Of a DNA stretch of 64,000 nt, positions 43,021 through 52,320 are shown in pieces (the first letter of the stretch is position 1; every line of letters starts with the position of its first letter). The notes under the pieces are model-generated. The model was given only the letters and a program-made list of their open reading frames with translations. It ran no database searches and was not told where the DNA came from. Source of the DNA: Pseudaeromonas aegiceratis (GTDB taxonomy: Bacteria > Pseudomonadota > Gammaproteobacteria > Enterobacterales > Aeromonadaceae); NCBI RefSeq assembly GCF_046254905.1, contig NZ_CP158016.1, positions 3,038,001 to 3,102,000 on the forward strand. Direction: 5' to 3'. The position numbers were made by a program, and so were the translations under genes.

Positions 43021-43647
43021 TTAATTGATATGGGTAGCCACCTGGCCACTGGCCGGACGGTAGCTGAAACTCTTGTAGGCATCGGTCCGGTTACCCGGAT
43101 CCACGTAGCTGCCACTTTGATCCTTGCCGAGGCTCATGATCAGGTAGTAGCGGCAGTAGGAGTCGTTACCATCCGTTTCTGCGGAAACATAATACTTAAT
43201 GTCTTCACCGCTAGATGTGACATTACTAAAATTTGTGGTGGCCGCGGGCGGATTTTGCAACAAACCCTCCCATAGATTCAAGCAGCGCTCGGCGGTCAGC
43301 GAACCGGGATCAACGGTGGGGCTACCGCTGGCGGCGGTATCCACAGGGTAACCCGGCGACTGGGTGCCCGCCTCCTGCTCCGCCTCACTGGGGGTGGTGA
43401 GGTACAGGCGAATGCCGTCATACAGGACGCTGTTCATGCTGTTGACCGTGCCGCGCCCCTGGGCCTCCCACTGGGCACGGGCCATCATGACCCCGGAGGA
43501 GAAGCCACCGCTCATCCCCTGCACGCTGGCGTTCTGCGCCTCCTCGGTCACATCGAGAAAGCGCGGCAAGGCGGTGACCGCCAGGATCCCCAGCACCACT
43601 ATGACGATGGTCAGCTCGATGAGTGAAAAGCCCTGTGACTTGGACAT
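43021..43647 (-). CDS. mshB: MshB, pilin-like protein
   Basis: The 208-residue prepilin has 'SQGFSLIELTIVIVVLGILAVTALPRF' style N-terminus with Glu5, and is closely related to MshA in the first 40 residues. It is longer in the globular part. AGAAGGGG precedes the ATG. In Vibrio cholerae a promoter lies before mshB; I cannot identify one here with confidence. Confidence 0.9.
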   Translation of the reverse strand: MSKSQGFSLIELTIVIVVLGILAVTALPRFLDVTEEAQNASVQGMSGGFSSGVMMARAQWEAQGRGTVNSMNSVLYDGIRLYLTTPSEAEQEAGTQSPGYPVDTAASGSPTVDPGSLTAERCLNLWEGLLQNPPAATTNFSNVTSSGEDIKYYVSAETDGNDSYCRYYLIMSLGKDQSGSYVDPGNRTDAYKSFSYRPASGQVATHIN

Positions 43648-43677
43648 AGCCCCTTCTCCGTGATTGATAAGCTCTGT

Positions 43678-44154
43678 TTATTCCACACCGGCCGCCAGCA
43701 CCAGGGCGGCGCCGCCCTGGGTGTCATAGCTCAGCTGCCAACTGGCCAGACGGTAATGACAGCGCTGGCTCCAGGGGGTCCACTCCACCTTGACCGGGTC
43801 CCGCCCGATCTGCAGCGGCTCCGCCAGCAACGCGGTCCACAGGGAGGCACAAGCCGCCTCGCCGGGTTCCGTGACGTCATGGCCCAGCAGCCAGCCCCCG
43901 GGACTCAGCAGCCAGTTCTCCCCGCCCTGCTGCAAGCGTGTCGGCCGGCCGGCCTCCAGCCAGCGCTGGCGCCACCAGGCGACCCGCTCCATCCATTGCT
44001 GGGCCCGCACCTTGAGGGCCGCCTGCTGCACCTCACCCCGCTGCTCCGACATGGAACCCAGCAGCACGAACACGAACAGCAGTATCAAGATCCCCACCAG
44101 CAGCAGGTGGAAGACACTCAACAGCCGGGCGTCGGCATCGGTCTGACGACTCAT
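43678..44154 (-). CDS. mshF: MshF, MSHA biogenesis protein
   Basis: The 158-residue protein has one N-terminal membrane helix (about 10-32) and a periplasmic domain with many Trp. Its place between mshG and mshB identifies it as MshF; the sequence itself is little conserved. The ATG at 44154 overlaps the mshG stop by one base. Confidence 0.82.
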   Translation of the reverse strand: MSRQTDADARLLSVFHLLLVGILILLFVFVLLGSMSEQRGEVQQAALKVRAQQWMERVAWWRQRWLEAGRPTRLQQGGENWLLSPGGWLLGHDVTEPGEAACASLWTALLAEPLQIGRDPVKVEWTPWSQRCHYRLASWQLSYDTQGGAALVLAAGVE

Positions 44155-45374
44155 CAGCCCCCCTTGATGGCCCGCATCATGTCCCACATGGGGGTGAAGA
44201 TACCCAGGGCCAGGATCAGCACCATGCCGGCGACGATCACCAGCAGGATGGGTTCGATGCGGGCGGTGAGACTCTTGAGATCATAATCCACCTCCCGCTC
44301 GTAATATTCCGCCGCCTCCTGCAACAGCACGTCCACCTGGCCCGTCTCCTCCCCCACGGCGAACATCTGCATCACCAGGGGGGTAAACAGGCCGCTGTGA
44401 CCGGCGTTGCGCAGCAGGCTCTCACCCCGCTCCACCCCGGTCTTCATCTCACGCACCTTGCCCGCCACGAAGTGGTTGTCCACCGCCTCCGCCACCATGC
44501 CCAATGCGCTGTTGAGCGGCACCCCGGCCCGCAGCATCATGGCAAAGCTGCGACAGAAGCGGGCCAGCAGAGCGCGCTCTATGATGCTGCCGACGATGGG
44601 CAGCTTCAGCTGATAGCCGTGCCAGCGCAGCGCCCCCTTGGGGGTGCTGATCCAGTGCAGCCAGGCCGCCACCAGGGCGATCACCCCCAGGCCAATCAGC
44701 CACCAGTAGTGGACGAAGAAGTGGGAGGTGGCCAGCAGCACCCGGGTGGCCCAGGGCAGCTGGGCGCCGAACTTGGCGAAGATGCCGGCGAAGGTGGGGA
44801 TGACGAAAATATTGAGGATCACCATGGCCACGGCGATGGCTACCAGCACAAAGCTGGGATAGCGGATGGCGGCCTTGATGCGCTTGCGGGTCTCCAGCTC
44901 CAGCTCGAAGTAGTTGGCCAGCTGCAGGAAGGACTCCTCCAACTGCCCTGTGTTCTCCCCCACGTGGATCAGGGCGATAAACAGGCTGTTGAACACCTTG
45001 GGATGGGCCTGCATGGCCTGGGAGAGGGGCCGACCGTTGCCCAGCTCCTCCTCCAGGGCCACCAGGGCCCGGCGCAGCGCCTTGCCGTGGGCCGACTCCG
45101 CCAGGCCGTGAATGGCCCGCATGATGGGGATGCCGGCCTTGGTCAGGGCATACATCTGGCGGGTGAACATCACCAGCTCCGGCAGCTCGATCTTGGACTC
45201 CAGCAGCCGCTGCCAGTCGATGGCCTGGCCCCGGTTGCGGCCGGCCTTGAGGGCGGTGGGCAGGATGCCCCGGCGCAGCAGCTGCTCGGCGGCGGCCTGC
45301 TCGTTGGCCGCCTCCAGCTGACCGTTCACCGCCTGCCCCTCCCGGGTGCGGCCCTGATAGTCGAAGACCGCCAC
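44154..45374 (-). CDS. mshG: MshG, inner-membrane platform protein
   Basis: The 406-residue protein is a PilC/GspF homologue with two T2SSF domains (about 70-195 and 275-395) and three membrane helices. Motifs are 'FTRQMYALTKAGIPIMRAI', 'NTGQLEESFLQLANY' and 'ETGQVDVLLQEAAEYYE'. It couples the MshE motor to pilus assembly. It lies three bases after mshE. Confidence 0.95.
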   Translation of the reverse strand: MAVFDYQGRTREGQAVNGQLEAANEQAAAEQLLRRGILPTALKAGRNRGQAIDWQRLLESKIELPELVMFTRQMYALTKAGIPIMRAIHGLAESAHGKALRRALVALEEELGNGRPLSQAMQAHPKVFNSLFIALIHVGENTGQLEESFLQLANYFELELETRKRIKAAIRYPSFVLVAIAVAMVILNIFVIPTFAGIFAKFGAQLPWATRVLLATSHFFVHYWWLIGLGVIALVAAWLHWISTPKGALRWHGYQLKLPIVGSIIERALLARFCRSFAMMLRAGVPLNSALGMVAEAVDNHFVAGKVREMKTGVERGESLLRNAGHSGLFTPLVMQMFAVGEETGQVDVLLQEAAEYYEREVDYDLKSLTARIEPILLVIVAGMVLILALGIFTPMWDMMRAIKGG

Positions 45375-45377
45375 GGC

Positions 45378-47081
45378 TTACACCACCTCCGCCAGGCGCA
45401 ACACCTCGTCCACCGAGGTGATGCCGGCACCGGCATAGTCGAAGGCCACCCGCACCAGGGGCTGATAATCCGGGTGCTCCCGGGCGCAGCGGGCGAAGGC
45501 CTCCGGATCGCCGCGACGCAAGGCGTCCATCATGGCCTGATCCAGCTCCAGCAGCTCATAGACGCCGATCCGCCCCTGGTAGCCGGTGAAGTTGCAGCTC
45601 TGGCAGCCGCGGCCCTTGACGAAGCTATGCTGGCGGGCGCTGGGGCCGAACAGGCTCTCCAGCCAGGTCCAGGCCCCCGGTTCGGGCTCATGAGGCTGGG
45701 CGCAATCCCGGCAGACCCGGCGCACCAGCCGCTGGGCGACGATGGCCCGCAGGGCGCTGGCCACCATGTAGCCCGGCGCCCCCATGTCCATCAGGCGCAG
45801 GGCGCTGGTGATGGCGTCGTTGGTGTGCAGTGTGGTGAGCACCAGGTGCCCCGTGATGGCGCCCCGCAGGCCGATCTCGGCGGTCTCCTGATCCCGCATC
45901 TCCCCCACCAGCAGGATGTCCGGGTCCTGACGCAGGCTGGCCCGCAACACGCTGGAGAAGGTGAGATCGATCTTGGGGTTGACCTGCACCTGGCTGATGC
46001 GCGGCAGTCGGTACTCCACCGGGTCTTCCACCGTGATGATCTTGACCCCTGGGCTGTTGAGCTCCGACAGGGCGGCATACAGGGAGGTGGTCTTGCCGCT
46101 GCCGGTGGGCCCCGTCACCACTATCATGCCGTGGGGCCGCTGCAGCTGGCGGCGGAAGCGCGCCAGCAAGTCGCTTGGCATGCCGGTGTCCTCCAGGCGC
46201 AACAGGCCGGCGGACTGATCCAGCAGACGCATCACCACGGACTCGCCATGCTGCACCGGCATGGTGGAGATACGCACGTCGATCTCGTGGCCCCGCACCT
46301 TCATGTTGAAGCGGCCATCCTGGGGCAGACGCTTCTCGGCGATGTCCAGGCCCGCCACCAACTTGAGGCGCAACACCAGGGCCGGGGCGATGCGCACCTC
46401 GTTGAGTACATTCTCGTGCAGTACGCCGTCGATCCGCTGGCGGATGCGCAGCACCTTCTCGTCCGGCTCGATATGGATGTCCGAGGCCCGCACCTGCACC
46501 GCATCCTCGAACAGGGAGCGCAGCAGCTTGACGACGGTGGCCTCGCTGTCGCTGGCCCCGGCCTCGACGAGCCCCAGATCGAAGCTGGTCTCCCGGTACT
46601 CCTCCTGCAGCTGCTCGGCGAAGCTCTCGATCTCCTTGGTGCGGCGATAGAGCTGGTCGAAGTAATCCAGCAGCTGGGCCTCCCGGGCCACCGCCAGCTT
46701 GAGCTGCCGGGGCGAGATCAGGCTGGCGATGGCATCCAGGGCCGCCAGATCCGCCGGATCCGACATGGCCACCGTCACCTCGTCGTCCTGTTGGTTCACC
46801 GCCAGGGCACGATAGCGCCGGGCGTGCACCTCGGGGATCAGCTGTACCGCCTGGGGGGCGATGCTGAGCTTGGAGAGATCGAAGAAGGGCACGTTCAGCT
46901 GCTGAGCCAGGAACTTGAGCAGCTGCTCCTCGCCGATAAAGCCCAGATCCACTAGGGTGGCCCCCAGCTTGCGGCCGGACTGCTTCTGCTGCTGCAGGGC
47001 CAGCAGCAGCTGATCCTCGCTGATGATGCCTTCGGCCACCAGCAGATCCCCCAGACGCATGCGCAGGCGAGGTTGTGCCAT
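45378..47081 (-). CDS. mshE: MshE, MSHA pilus extension ATPase with c-di-GMP-binding domain
   Basis: The 567-residue GspE/PilB ATPase has two tandem MshEN motifs at the N-terminus: residues 9-32 ('RLGDLLVAEGIISEDQLLLA...') and 38-61 ('KLGATLVDLGFIGEEQLLKF...'). In Vibrio cholerae these bind c-di-GMP and switch on pilus extension. The motor has Walker A 'GPTGSGKTTSLYAAL', Walker B 'ILLVGEMRDQETAEIG', His box 'LHTND', and a zinc site with two CxxC pairs ('CRDC', 'CQSC'). It lies one base after mshN. Confidence 0.96.
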   Translation of the reverse strand: MAQPRLRMRLGDLLVAEGIISEDQLLLALQQQKQSGRKLGATLVDLGFIGEEQLLKFLAQQLNVPFFDLSKLSIAPQAVQLIPEVHARRYRALAVNQQDDEVTVAMSDPADLAALDAIASLISPRQLKLAVAREAQLLDYFDQLYRRTKEIESFAEQLQEEYRETSFDLGLVEAGASDSEATVVKLLRSLFEDAVQVRASDIHIEPDEKVLRIRQRIDGVLHENVLNEVRIAPALVLRLKLVAGLDIAEKRLPQDGRFNMKVRGHEIDVRISTMPVQHGESVVMRLLDQSAGLLRLEDTGMPSDLLARFRRQLQRPHGMIVVTGPTGSGKTTSLYAALSELNSPGVKIITVEDPVEYRLPRISQVQVNPKIDLTFSSVLRASLRQDPDILLVGEMRDQETAEIGLRGAITGHLVLTTLHTNDAITSALRLMDMGAPGYMVASALRAIVAQRLVRRVCRDCAQPHEPEPGAWTWLESLFGPSARQHSFVKGRGCQSCNFTGYQGRIGVYELLELDQAMMDALRRGDPEAFARCAREHPDYQPLVRVAFDYAGAGITSVDEVLRLAEVV

Positions 47082-47082
47082 C

Positions 47083-48231
47083 TTACTGCTCCAATTGAGT
47101 CAAACGCTGCCGCACAAACTGCCGGGCGGCCTCTCCCAGCTGACCCCGGCTCAGAGCCTGGCGGTAGGCGTCTTTCGCCTGGGGCATCTGACCCTGTTTG
47201 TCCAGGCTGATCCCCAGCCCCATCCACCAGCGGCCGTTGGCCGGCTGGGCCTGGGTCAGGTGTTGGTAACTGAGCACCGCCTCATCCAGGCTGCCCAGCT
47301 CCTGGGCCAGGGCGGCGCGGGTGGCGTAATAATCCAGGTTGGCCGCCACCGGCGGCGTCAGCCCCTGCAGGTAGGCCAGGGCACCGGGTTTGTCCCCCAT
47401 GGCCTGGGCCAGACGGGCCAGCAACAGGCGGAAGTTGGCATAGTTGGGGGCCAGGGCCATGCCCTGCTCCAGCAGCTGGCGCGCCTCGGAGAGCCGCCCC
47501 TCGCCGTACAGCAGACCGGCCAGCTGCTCCCGGCTCTCATGATCCATGGGGGTGGCCCGCACCACCCGATCCAGGGCCTCCCGGGCATTGGCCAGATCCC
47601 CGCTGGCCATGGCCTGACGGGCCAGCCGCTTGTCGAGCGCCGCCTGCTGGGCCGGGCTCAGCTGCACCGGCTCTATCTTGAGGCTGGCTTGGGGCGCCGG
47701 CGCCCCATACAGATCCTCTTCGGGATAGATGTCCGCGGCCTGCAGTGCCTCTGGGTGCTGGACCGATGCCGTCGCCACCGGCTCGCTCACCGGCTGCTGC
47801 AATGTCTCTTCGTCCACAAACAGGGGCTCCTCCTCCGGCAAGGGCGCCGGCAGGCGGGTCTCCGCGGTCGGCCCCCCGGCATCGCCGGCCTGGGGCGCCA
47901 CGGCAGCCGCCGCTGTGGTGTCGCTGGCCACCGGTGTGGCCAAGGGAGCCGGTGCCGGCTCGGCCACAGGCGCGGCGGGGGATTCCATCGCCGGGGGTGC
48001 CGCCACGGCGGGGGCCGGTTCCGCCATGGCGGTCACCGGGCTGGCCTGCACCGACCGCCCCAGATAGCCCAGCTGCCAGGCCAGGCCTCCCGCCAGCAGC
48101 AGGGTCAGGGCGGTGCCCGCCAGCCACCAGGGGCCGCGGCCGGCGCTGGGCTGGGGCCGGTAGATGTTCGTCTGCTCGCTGCCGGCCTGACGCGCCTCCA
48201 GGTCCCGCAGCATCTGGTTGATCACGCTCAT
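47083..48231 (-). CDS. mshN: MshN, TPR-containing MSHA biogenesis protein
   Basis: The 382-residue protein begins 'MSVINQMLRDLEARQ' (a cytoplasmic tail) and has one membrane helix (about 33-52). A Pro/Ala/Glu-rich linker (about 60-170) and TPR repeats (about 195-380) follow. The start overlaps the mshM stop by four bases. It probably helps secretin or platform assembly. Confidence 0.88.
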   Translation of the reverse strand: MSVINQMLRDLEARQAGSEQTNIYRPQPSAGRGPWWLAGTALTLLLAGGLAWQLGYLGRSVQASPVTAMAEPAPAVAAPPAMESPAAPVAEPAPAPLATPVASDTTAAAAVAPQAGDAGGPTAETRLPAPLPEEEPLFVDEETLQQPVSEPVATASVQHPEALQAADIYPEEDLYGAPAPQASLKIEPVQLSPAQQAALDKRLARQAMASGDLANAREALDRVVRATPMDHESREQLAGLLYGEGRLSEARQLLEQGMALAPNYANFRLLLARLAQAMGDKPGALAYLQGLTPPVAANLDYYATRAALAQELGSLDEAVLSYQHLTQAQPANGRWWMGLGISLDKQGQMPQAKDAYRQALSRGQLGEAARQFVRQRLTQLEQ

Positions 48232-49118
48232 GCCTGCCACCTCCACCACCACAGGGCCAGGGCCCCGAGGGACAACACCAGGATCAGGGCCCAGCCCAGG
48301 GGCCGGCTTGGGTCCACCGCCGATTCGGTGTCCCGCGCCGCCTGCAGCACATGGCGGCCCTGCACCCTGGACTGCCCCTGGCCATAGGCCAGCATCAGGC
48401 TCTTGTGGGCCAGCACGTTCAACAGCCGCGGAATGCCGCGACTGGCGCGCCACAACAGGCGGGCGCTGCGCCGGGCAAACAGCGGCTGGCCGCGGTAGCC
48501 CGAGACCTGCAGCCGGTAGGCCAGATAGGCCTGGGCCTCCTGGGGCTGCAGGGGCCGCAGCCGGTAGGAGAAGGTGATGCGCTGGCGCAGCTGGCGCAGC
48601 TGGGGCCGGGCCAGCCGCTGATCCAGCTCCGGCTGGCCGAATAGCACCACCTGCAACAGCTTGCTGGACTCGGTTTCCAGGTTGCCGAACAACCGCAAGG
48701 CCTCCAGGGTCTCGTCCGGCAGCGCCTGGGCCTCGTCCAGCAGCACCACCACCGGCTTATCCGCCTGGCGCAGGGCCACCAGCTGACGATGAATGGCATC
48801 GGTCAGGGCCAGGCTGCCGCCGTCCACCGCCAGCCCCAGCTCGCTGGCCATGGCCTGGCGCAGCTCGTCGGGGGTCAGGGCCGGGTTGGGCAGATAGATG
48901 AGCTGGCACACGCCCCCCAGCTCCCCCATCAGCTTGCGCAGCAGCAGCGTCTTGCCTGTGCCCACCTCGCCGGTGACCTTGATGAAGCCTTCGCCCTGCC
49001 CCAGGGCCACCCGCAACACCTGCATCGCCTCTTCATGGGGCGGCAGGCCGTAGTAGAAGCCGGTGTTGGGGGTCAGGCCGAAGGGGGCCTCATGCAAGCC
49101 GAAATGGGTCTCGTACAC
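48228..49118 (-). CDS. mshM: MshM, ExeA-like AAA ATPase
   Basis: The 296-residue ATPase starts 'MYETHFGLHEAPFGLTPN', the usual ExeA/MshM opening. It has Walker A 'GEVGTGKTLLLRKL' and Walker B 'VVLLDEAQALPDETLEAL', and a single C-terminal membrane helix near 275-293. It lacks the periplasmic peptidoglycan-binding domain of ExeA. It lies three bases after mshL. Confidence 0.92.
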   Translation of the reverse strand: MYETHFGLHEAPFGLTPNTGFYYGLPPHEEAMQVLRVALGQGEGFIKVTGEVGTGKTLLLRKLMGELGGVCQLIYLPNPALTPDELRQAMASELGLAVDGGSLALTDAIHRQLVALRQADKPVVVLLDEAQALPDETLEALRLFGNLETESSKLLQVVLFGQPELDQRLARPQLRQLRQRITFSYRLRPLQPQEAQAYLAYRLQVSGYRGQPLFARRSARLLWRASRGIPRLLNVLAHKSLMLAYGQGQSRVQGRHVLQAARDTESAVDPSRPLGWALILVLSLGALALWWWRWQA

Positions 49119-49121
49119 CGG

Positions 49122-50765
49122 TTACTTCGCCTCCGGATACCACTTGTCCAACAGCGCGGAGGAGCGTTGCAACTCCTGCTGCCAGGTGTTGCTCTCCACC
49201 ACCTGGGGTTTCAGCATGATGACCAGCTCCGTCTTGGTGTTGACGTCCTTGCGGTTGGTGAAGGCCTGACCCAGAAAGGGGATGTCCCCCAGCAGGGGAA
49301 CCTTGCTCACCTGCTGTTCCTTGTTGGTGCGCATCAGGCCGCCGATGACGATGATGTCGCCGGACTTGGCCTCCACCACGGTATCCGACTCGCGGATGTC
49401 GCTGTAGGCCAGCGGCAGGGTCAGGGTGTTGTCATCCCCCAGGTCGATGGTCTTCTGCTGCTCGGTGACGTCGATGACCGAGGGGTGCACGTGCAGCAGC
49501 ACCTTGCCGTCATCGTCGATCTGCGGCGTCACATCCAGGGCGATACCGGAGAAGAAGGGGGTCAGCTCCACGTCCGGGCTGGAGGTGGTGGAGGTGCCGG
49601 TGACCGTGGTGGTGGAGACGTCGGTGACGAAATACTCGTCGCTGCCCACCTTGATCACCGCCTTCTGGTTGTTGATGGCCGTGACCCGCGGGCTGGAGAG
49701 TGTGCTCACGTCCCCCTGGGTCTTCAGCATGTTGATCACGGCGCTGAAGGTACCGTCGCTCAGCAGGAAGCTGGCGCCGCCGCCGATGGCCTTGCCGATG
49801 GTGTTGGTGGTGGTGGGGATGGCCACCAGGGAGCCGCCGGTCAGGGCGGTGGCCCCGGCACTGATGGAGAAGTTATCCCACTGCACCCCCTGCTCGTAGC
49901 CCTCGTTGAGGGTCACCTCCAGTATCTTGGCCTCCAGTATCACCTGGCGCTTGAGGTGCTGCTCCGACTGGTTGAGGTACGCCTTCACCGCCCGGATGTC
50001 GGCCGGCATGGCCCGCAGGGTGACGAGGCCCGCCTGGGGATTGACCTGCACCATGCGGCCGTCGCCGCTGCCCACCAACTTCTGCAGGGTCGTCTGTAGC
50101 TCGGTCCAGAAGTCGGTCTTGGTGTCCGTCTCTATGCTGGTGCCGTTGGCCGAGCTGGTGTTGCTGGTATTGCCGCTGTTGCTGGAGCTGGAACTGGAGC
50201 TGCTGCTGGAATCACTGCTGCTCAAGGTGTTGCTGCTGCCCTGATCCGACACCCGCCCTGAGTTGATGGTGGTGCGGGAGAGGCCCTGGCGGGTCATCAT
50301 CAGATAGTTGATGGGCAGGGTCTCGGTGCGCAGGCCGGCGGGATAGACATGGTAGACGTTGCCCTTGCGCTCTATGTCGTAGCCATACAGGCTGGAGACG
50401 GTATCCAGCACCTCCGGCAGGGTCACGTCCCGCAGCTCCAGGGTGATGCGGCCGCTGACCCCGGGGTGCACCGCCACGCTGTAGCGGCTGTCCCGCATCA
50501 GGGAGCCGAAGAAGTCGCTGGCCTCCACCTCCTTGGCCGCCACCCGGAAGCGTTGCTCCGCCACCTGGGGCCGGGCCACCGGCAGCATGGGATTGCTGGG
50601 CAGCAGTTCGTCATTCACCGCCTCGGGCACCTGCAGGGGCGCCACCGCCGCCTTCTGGGCCTCCTTGAGGGTCTGCTTGGCATCGCTGGGCACGGGATGG
50701 TGATAATGGCTACAGCCCCCCAATCCCAGGGCGAGCAGCAGTGTGGTCCAGGAGGTCTTTGTCAT
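49122..50765 (-). CDS. mshL: MshL, outer-membrane secretin lipoprotein
   Basis: The 547-residue secretin has a lipobox 'LGLGGCS' with Cys18. An N-terminal secretin domain ('VSGRITLELRDVTLPEVLDTVSSLYGY') is followed by a Ser-rich linker of about 30 residues (about 175-205) and the C-terminal secretin pore ('SSPRVTAINNQKAVIKVG', 'VPLLGDIPFLGQAF'). It forms the pilus exit ring. The ATG at 50765 sits four bases after the mshK stop. Confidence 0.95.
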   Translation of the reverse strand: MTKTSWTTLLLALGLGGCSHYHHPVPSDAKQTLKEAQKAAVAPLQVPEAVNDELLPSNPMLPVARPQVAEQRFRVAAKEVEASDFFGSLMRDSRYSVAVHPGVSGRITLELRDVTLPEVLDTVSSLYGYDIERKGNVYHVYPAGLRTETLPINYLMMTRQGLSRTTINSGRVSDQGSSNTLSSSDSSSSSSSSSSNSGNTSNTSSANGTSIETDTKTDFWTELQTTLQKLVGSGDGRMVQVNPQAGLVTLRAMPADIRAVKAYLNQSEQHLKRQVILEAKILEVTLNEGYEQGVQWDNFSISAGATALTGGSLVAIPTTTNTIGKAIGGGASFLLSDGTFSAVINMLKTQGDVSTLSSPRVTAINNQKAVIKVGSDEYFVTDVSTTTVTGTSTTSSPDVELTPFFSGIALDVTPQIDDDGKVLLHVHPSVIDVTEQQKTIDLGDDNTLTLPLAYSDIRESDTVVEAKSGDIIVIGGLMRTNKEQQVSKVPLLGDIPFLGQAFTNRKDVNTKTELVIMLKPQVVESNTWQQELQRSSALLDKWYPEAK

Positions 50766-50769
50766 AGCG

Positions 50770-51093
50770 TTAATACCTGACCTTGCGAGAAAACAGCACC
50801 AGCCGGTGGCGTTCTTGGCCCCGGCGCAACACCACGGCGTCAGCGCCGATGGACTCAATCTTGTAGCCGGCCACCCGCTGCCCCACCAGGTAGCTGTGGC
50901 CGTTGAGGATGGCCTGACGGGCCCCTTGCCCCAATATGATGGCCTGCAGCTGGGGCAGACCGGCCTGCACCGCCGTCGCCTGGCCGCGGGTGCCCTGCAG
51001 GGGACGGGTGGGATCGGTCAGGGTCTCGGCCGCCTGGGCCAGGCACAGGGCCCCCAACAGCCAAACCAGCAGGACTCGGTTCACGCTAGCCAC
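50770..51093 (-). CDS. mshK: MshK, PilP-like periplasmic protein
   Basis: The 107-residue protein has a signal peptide (about 1-22, ending 'AQAA') followed by 'DPTRPL' and a small beta domain ('VGQRVAGYKIESIGADAVVLRRG') like PilP/GspC homology regions. It probably links the inner-membrane complex to MshL. It overlaps mshJ by eight bases. Confidence 0.87.
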   Translation of the reverse strand: MASVNRVLLVWLLGALCLAQAAETLTDPTRPLQGTRGQATAVQAGLPQLQAIILGQGARQAILNGHSYLVGQRVAGYKIESIGADAVVLRRGQERHRLVLFSRKVRY

Positions 51094-51727
51094 CGATAAA
51101 CTCCTTGTTGTCGCTCAGGGTGTAGAGCTCCAGCTCCACCTCGGCCAGGGGATACTGGCCCACCTGGTACTCCAGCCGCTGCCAGTAGAAATGCTCCGGC
51201 AGCTGCTCCAGGGCCCGCAGGTAGCGGTAGGTATCGGCGAAGCCGCCGGCAAAGCGCAGGCGCAGGCCATGCTGATAGAAATTCACCGGTCCCTCCTCCG
51301 GCAACAGGGGGGTGGGGCTCAGGGAGGCCAGGGAGAGCAGGCGCAGCTTGCCGGACTCGGCCAGCAGGCGGCGCAGCACATCCGGCATCTGCCGGGCGGA
51401 GATGAGATCCACCGTCTGGGCTTGCAGCTGCTCGTCCACCTGTTCCAGGGCCGCATCCACCTCCTGCAGGGCCTGGCGCAGCGGCTGGTTGGGATCCCGC
51501 TTCAGCAGCACCTGCCGGGTCTCCAGCTCGGTCTGGGCCAGGCTCAGGGATTGGGCCAGGCTCCTCGCCTGGGTGCGACTGGTGGTCAGGGCCTTGGCCT
51601 GGGGCTCCAGCACGAAGGCGTACAGCGGCAGCAGGATCAGCAAGAACCCGGCCAGGGCCACCATGCCCCGCTCACGCATAGTCATCAAAGTGGTACGCTC
51701 ACAGGCGCGTTGCCAGAAGGCCTTCAT
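51086..51727 (-). CDS. mshJ: MshJ, PilO-like inner-membrane protein
   Basis: The 213-residue bitopic protein has one membrane helix (about 22-40), a coiled coil (about 45-100) and a ferredoxin-like C-domain ('FAGGFADTYRYLRALEQLPEHFYW', with 'YPLAEVELELYTLS'). This is the PilO/GspM layout. It overlaps the PilN-like gene by four bases. Confidence 0.9.
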   Translation of the reverse strand: MKAFWQRACERTTLMTMRERGMVALAGFLLILLPLYAFVLEPQAKALTTSRTQARSLAQSLSLAQTELETRQVLLKRDPNQPLRQALQEVDAALEQVDEQLQAQTVDLISARQMPDVLRRLLAESGKLRLLSLASLSPTPLLPEEGPVNFYQHGLRLRFAGGFADTYRYLRALEQLPEHFYWQRLEYQVGQYPLAEVELELYTLSDNKEFIGG

Positions 51728-52320
51728 TTGCCCTTGCCTCCCGTGTGCGCGTTGAGATCGAAGTGCAGGCGGCCGGCCTCGTCCCGCTGCATCTTCAGAT
51801 CGGCGAAGCCCTGGCCGGCCAGGCTCTGGGTCTGCTTGAACCTATCCAGCCAGGCAGGCACCGCCTCGCTGCTGCGGCTCTCCCCGGCGAGGCTGAGCCG
51901 TCCCTGATCCAGGCGGATGTGCTGCACCGCGATGTCCGGCCCCCCCACCCGGGCCAGATCCGCCAGCAGGCCGGCCATGCCCTGGCTCTTCAGGCGGGCG
52001 CGGCCGTTCAGTTGGGTCATCAGCTGCTGCTTGCCGGTGAGCAGGGCGCGCCGTTTGGCCAGCTCGGCAGTCAAGCCTGCATCCTGCTGGCGCGCCTTAA
52101 TTTGCGCATCCAGGGCATCGCTCTGCTGCTTGAGGTGCAGCAGCCGCTGCTGCACCTGGCGGTTGGCCTGCTGCTGCTGGCTCAGCTGCCATTGGCTCAG
52201 CCCCCACCAGGCCAGCAACAGCAGCAGCAACCCCAGCCAGCCCGCCAGCATCTGCGGCAGGGTCAGCCACTGGCGCTTGGGGCGAAATTCGTCGGTGTAG
52301 AGGTTGACCCGCAGTTTCAT
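51724..52320 (-). CDS. MshI2, PilN-like inner-membrane protein
   Basis: The 198-residue protein begins 'MKLRVNLYTDEFRPKRQWLT', has one membrane helix (about 25-45), a coiled coil and a PilN-like domain ('GGPDIAVQHIRLDQGRLSLAGES'). It corresponds to the small second gene often called mshI2 after mshI. With MshI and MshJ it makes the PilMNO-like alignment complex. It overlaps both neighbours by four bases. Confidence 0.88.
   Translation of the reverse strand: MKLRVNLYTDEFRPKRQWLTLPQMLAGWLGLLLLLLAWWGLSQWQLSQQQQANRQVQQRLLHLKQQSDALDAQIKARQQDAGLTAELAKRRALLTGKQQLMTQLNGRARLKSQGMAGLLADLARVGGPDIAVQHIRLDQGRLSLAGESRSSEAVPAWLDRFKQTQSLAGQGFADLKMQRDEAGRLHFDLNAHTGGKGK

Noticed and set aside
44397..46955. 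An 852-codon open frame antisense to mshG and mshE
   Set aside because: It mirrors two unmistakable conserved genes, its product is a His/Gln/Gly-rich, low-complexity string, and it has no ribosome site. Long antisense frames are expected in GC-rich DNA.
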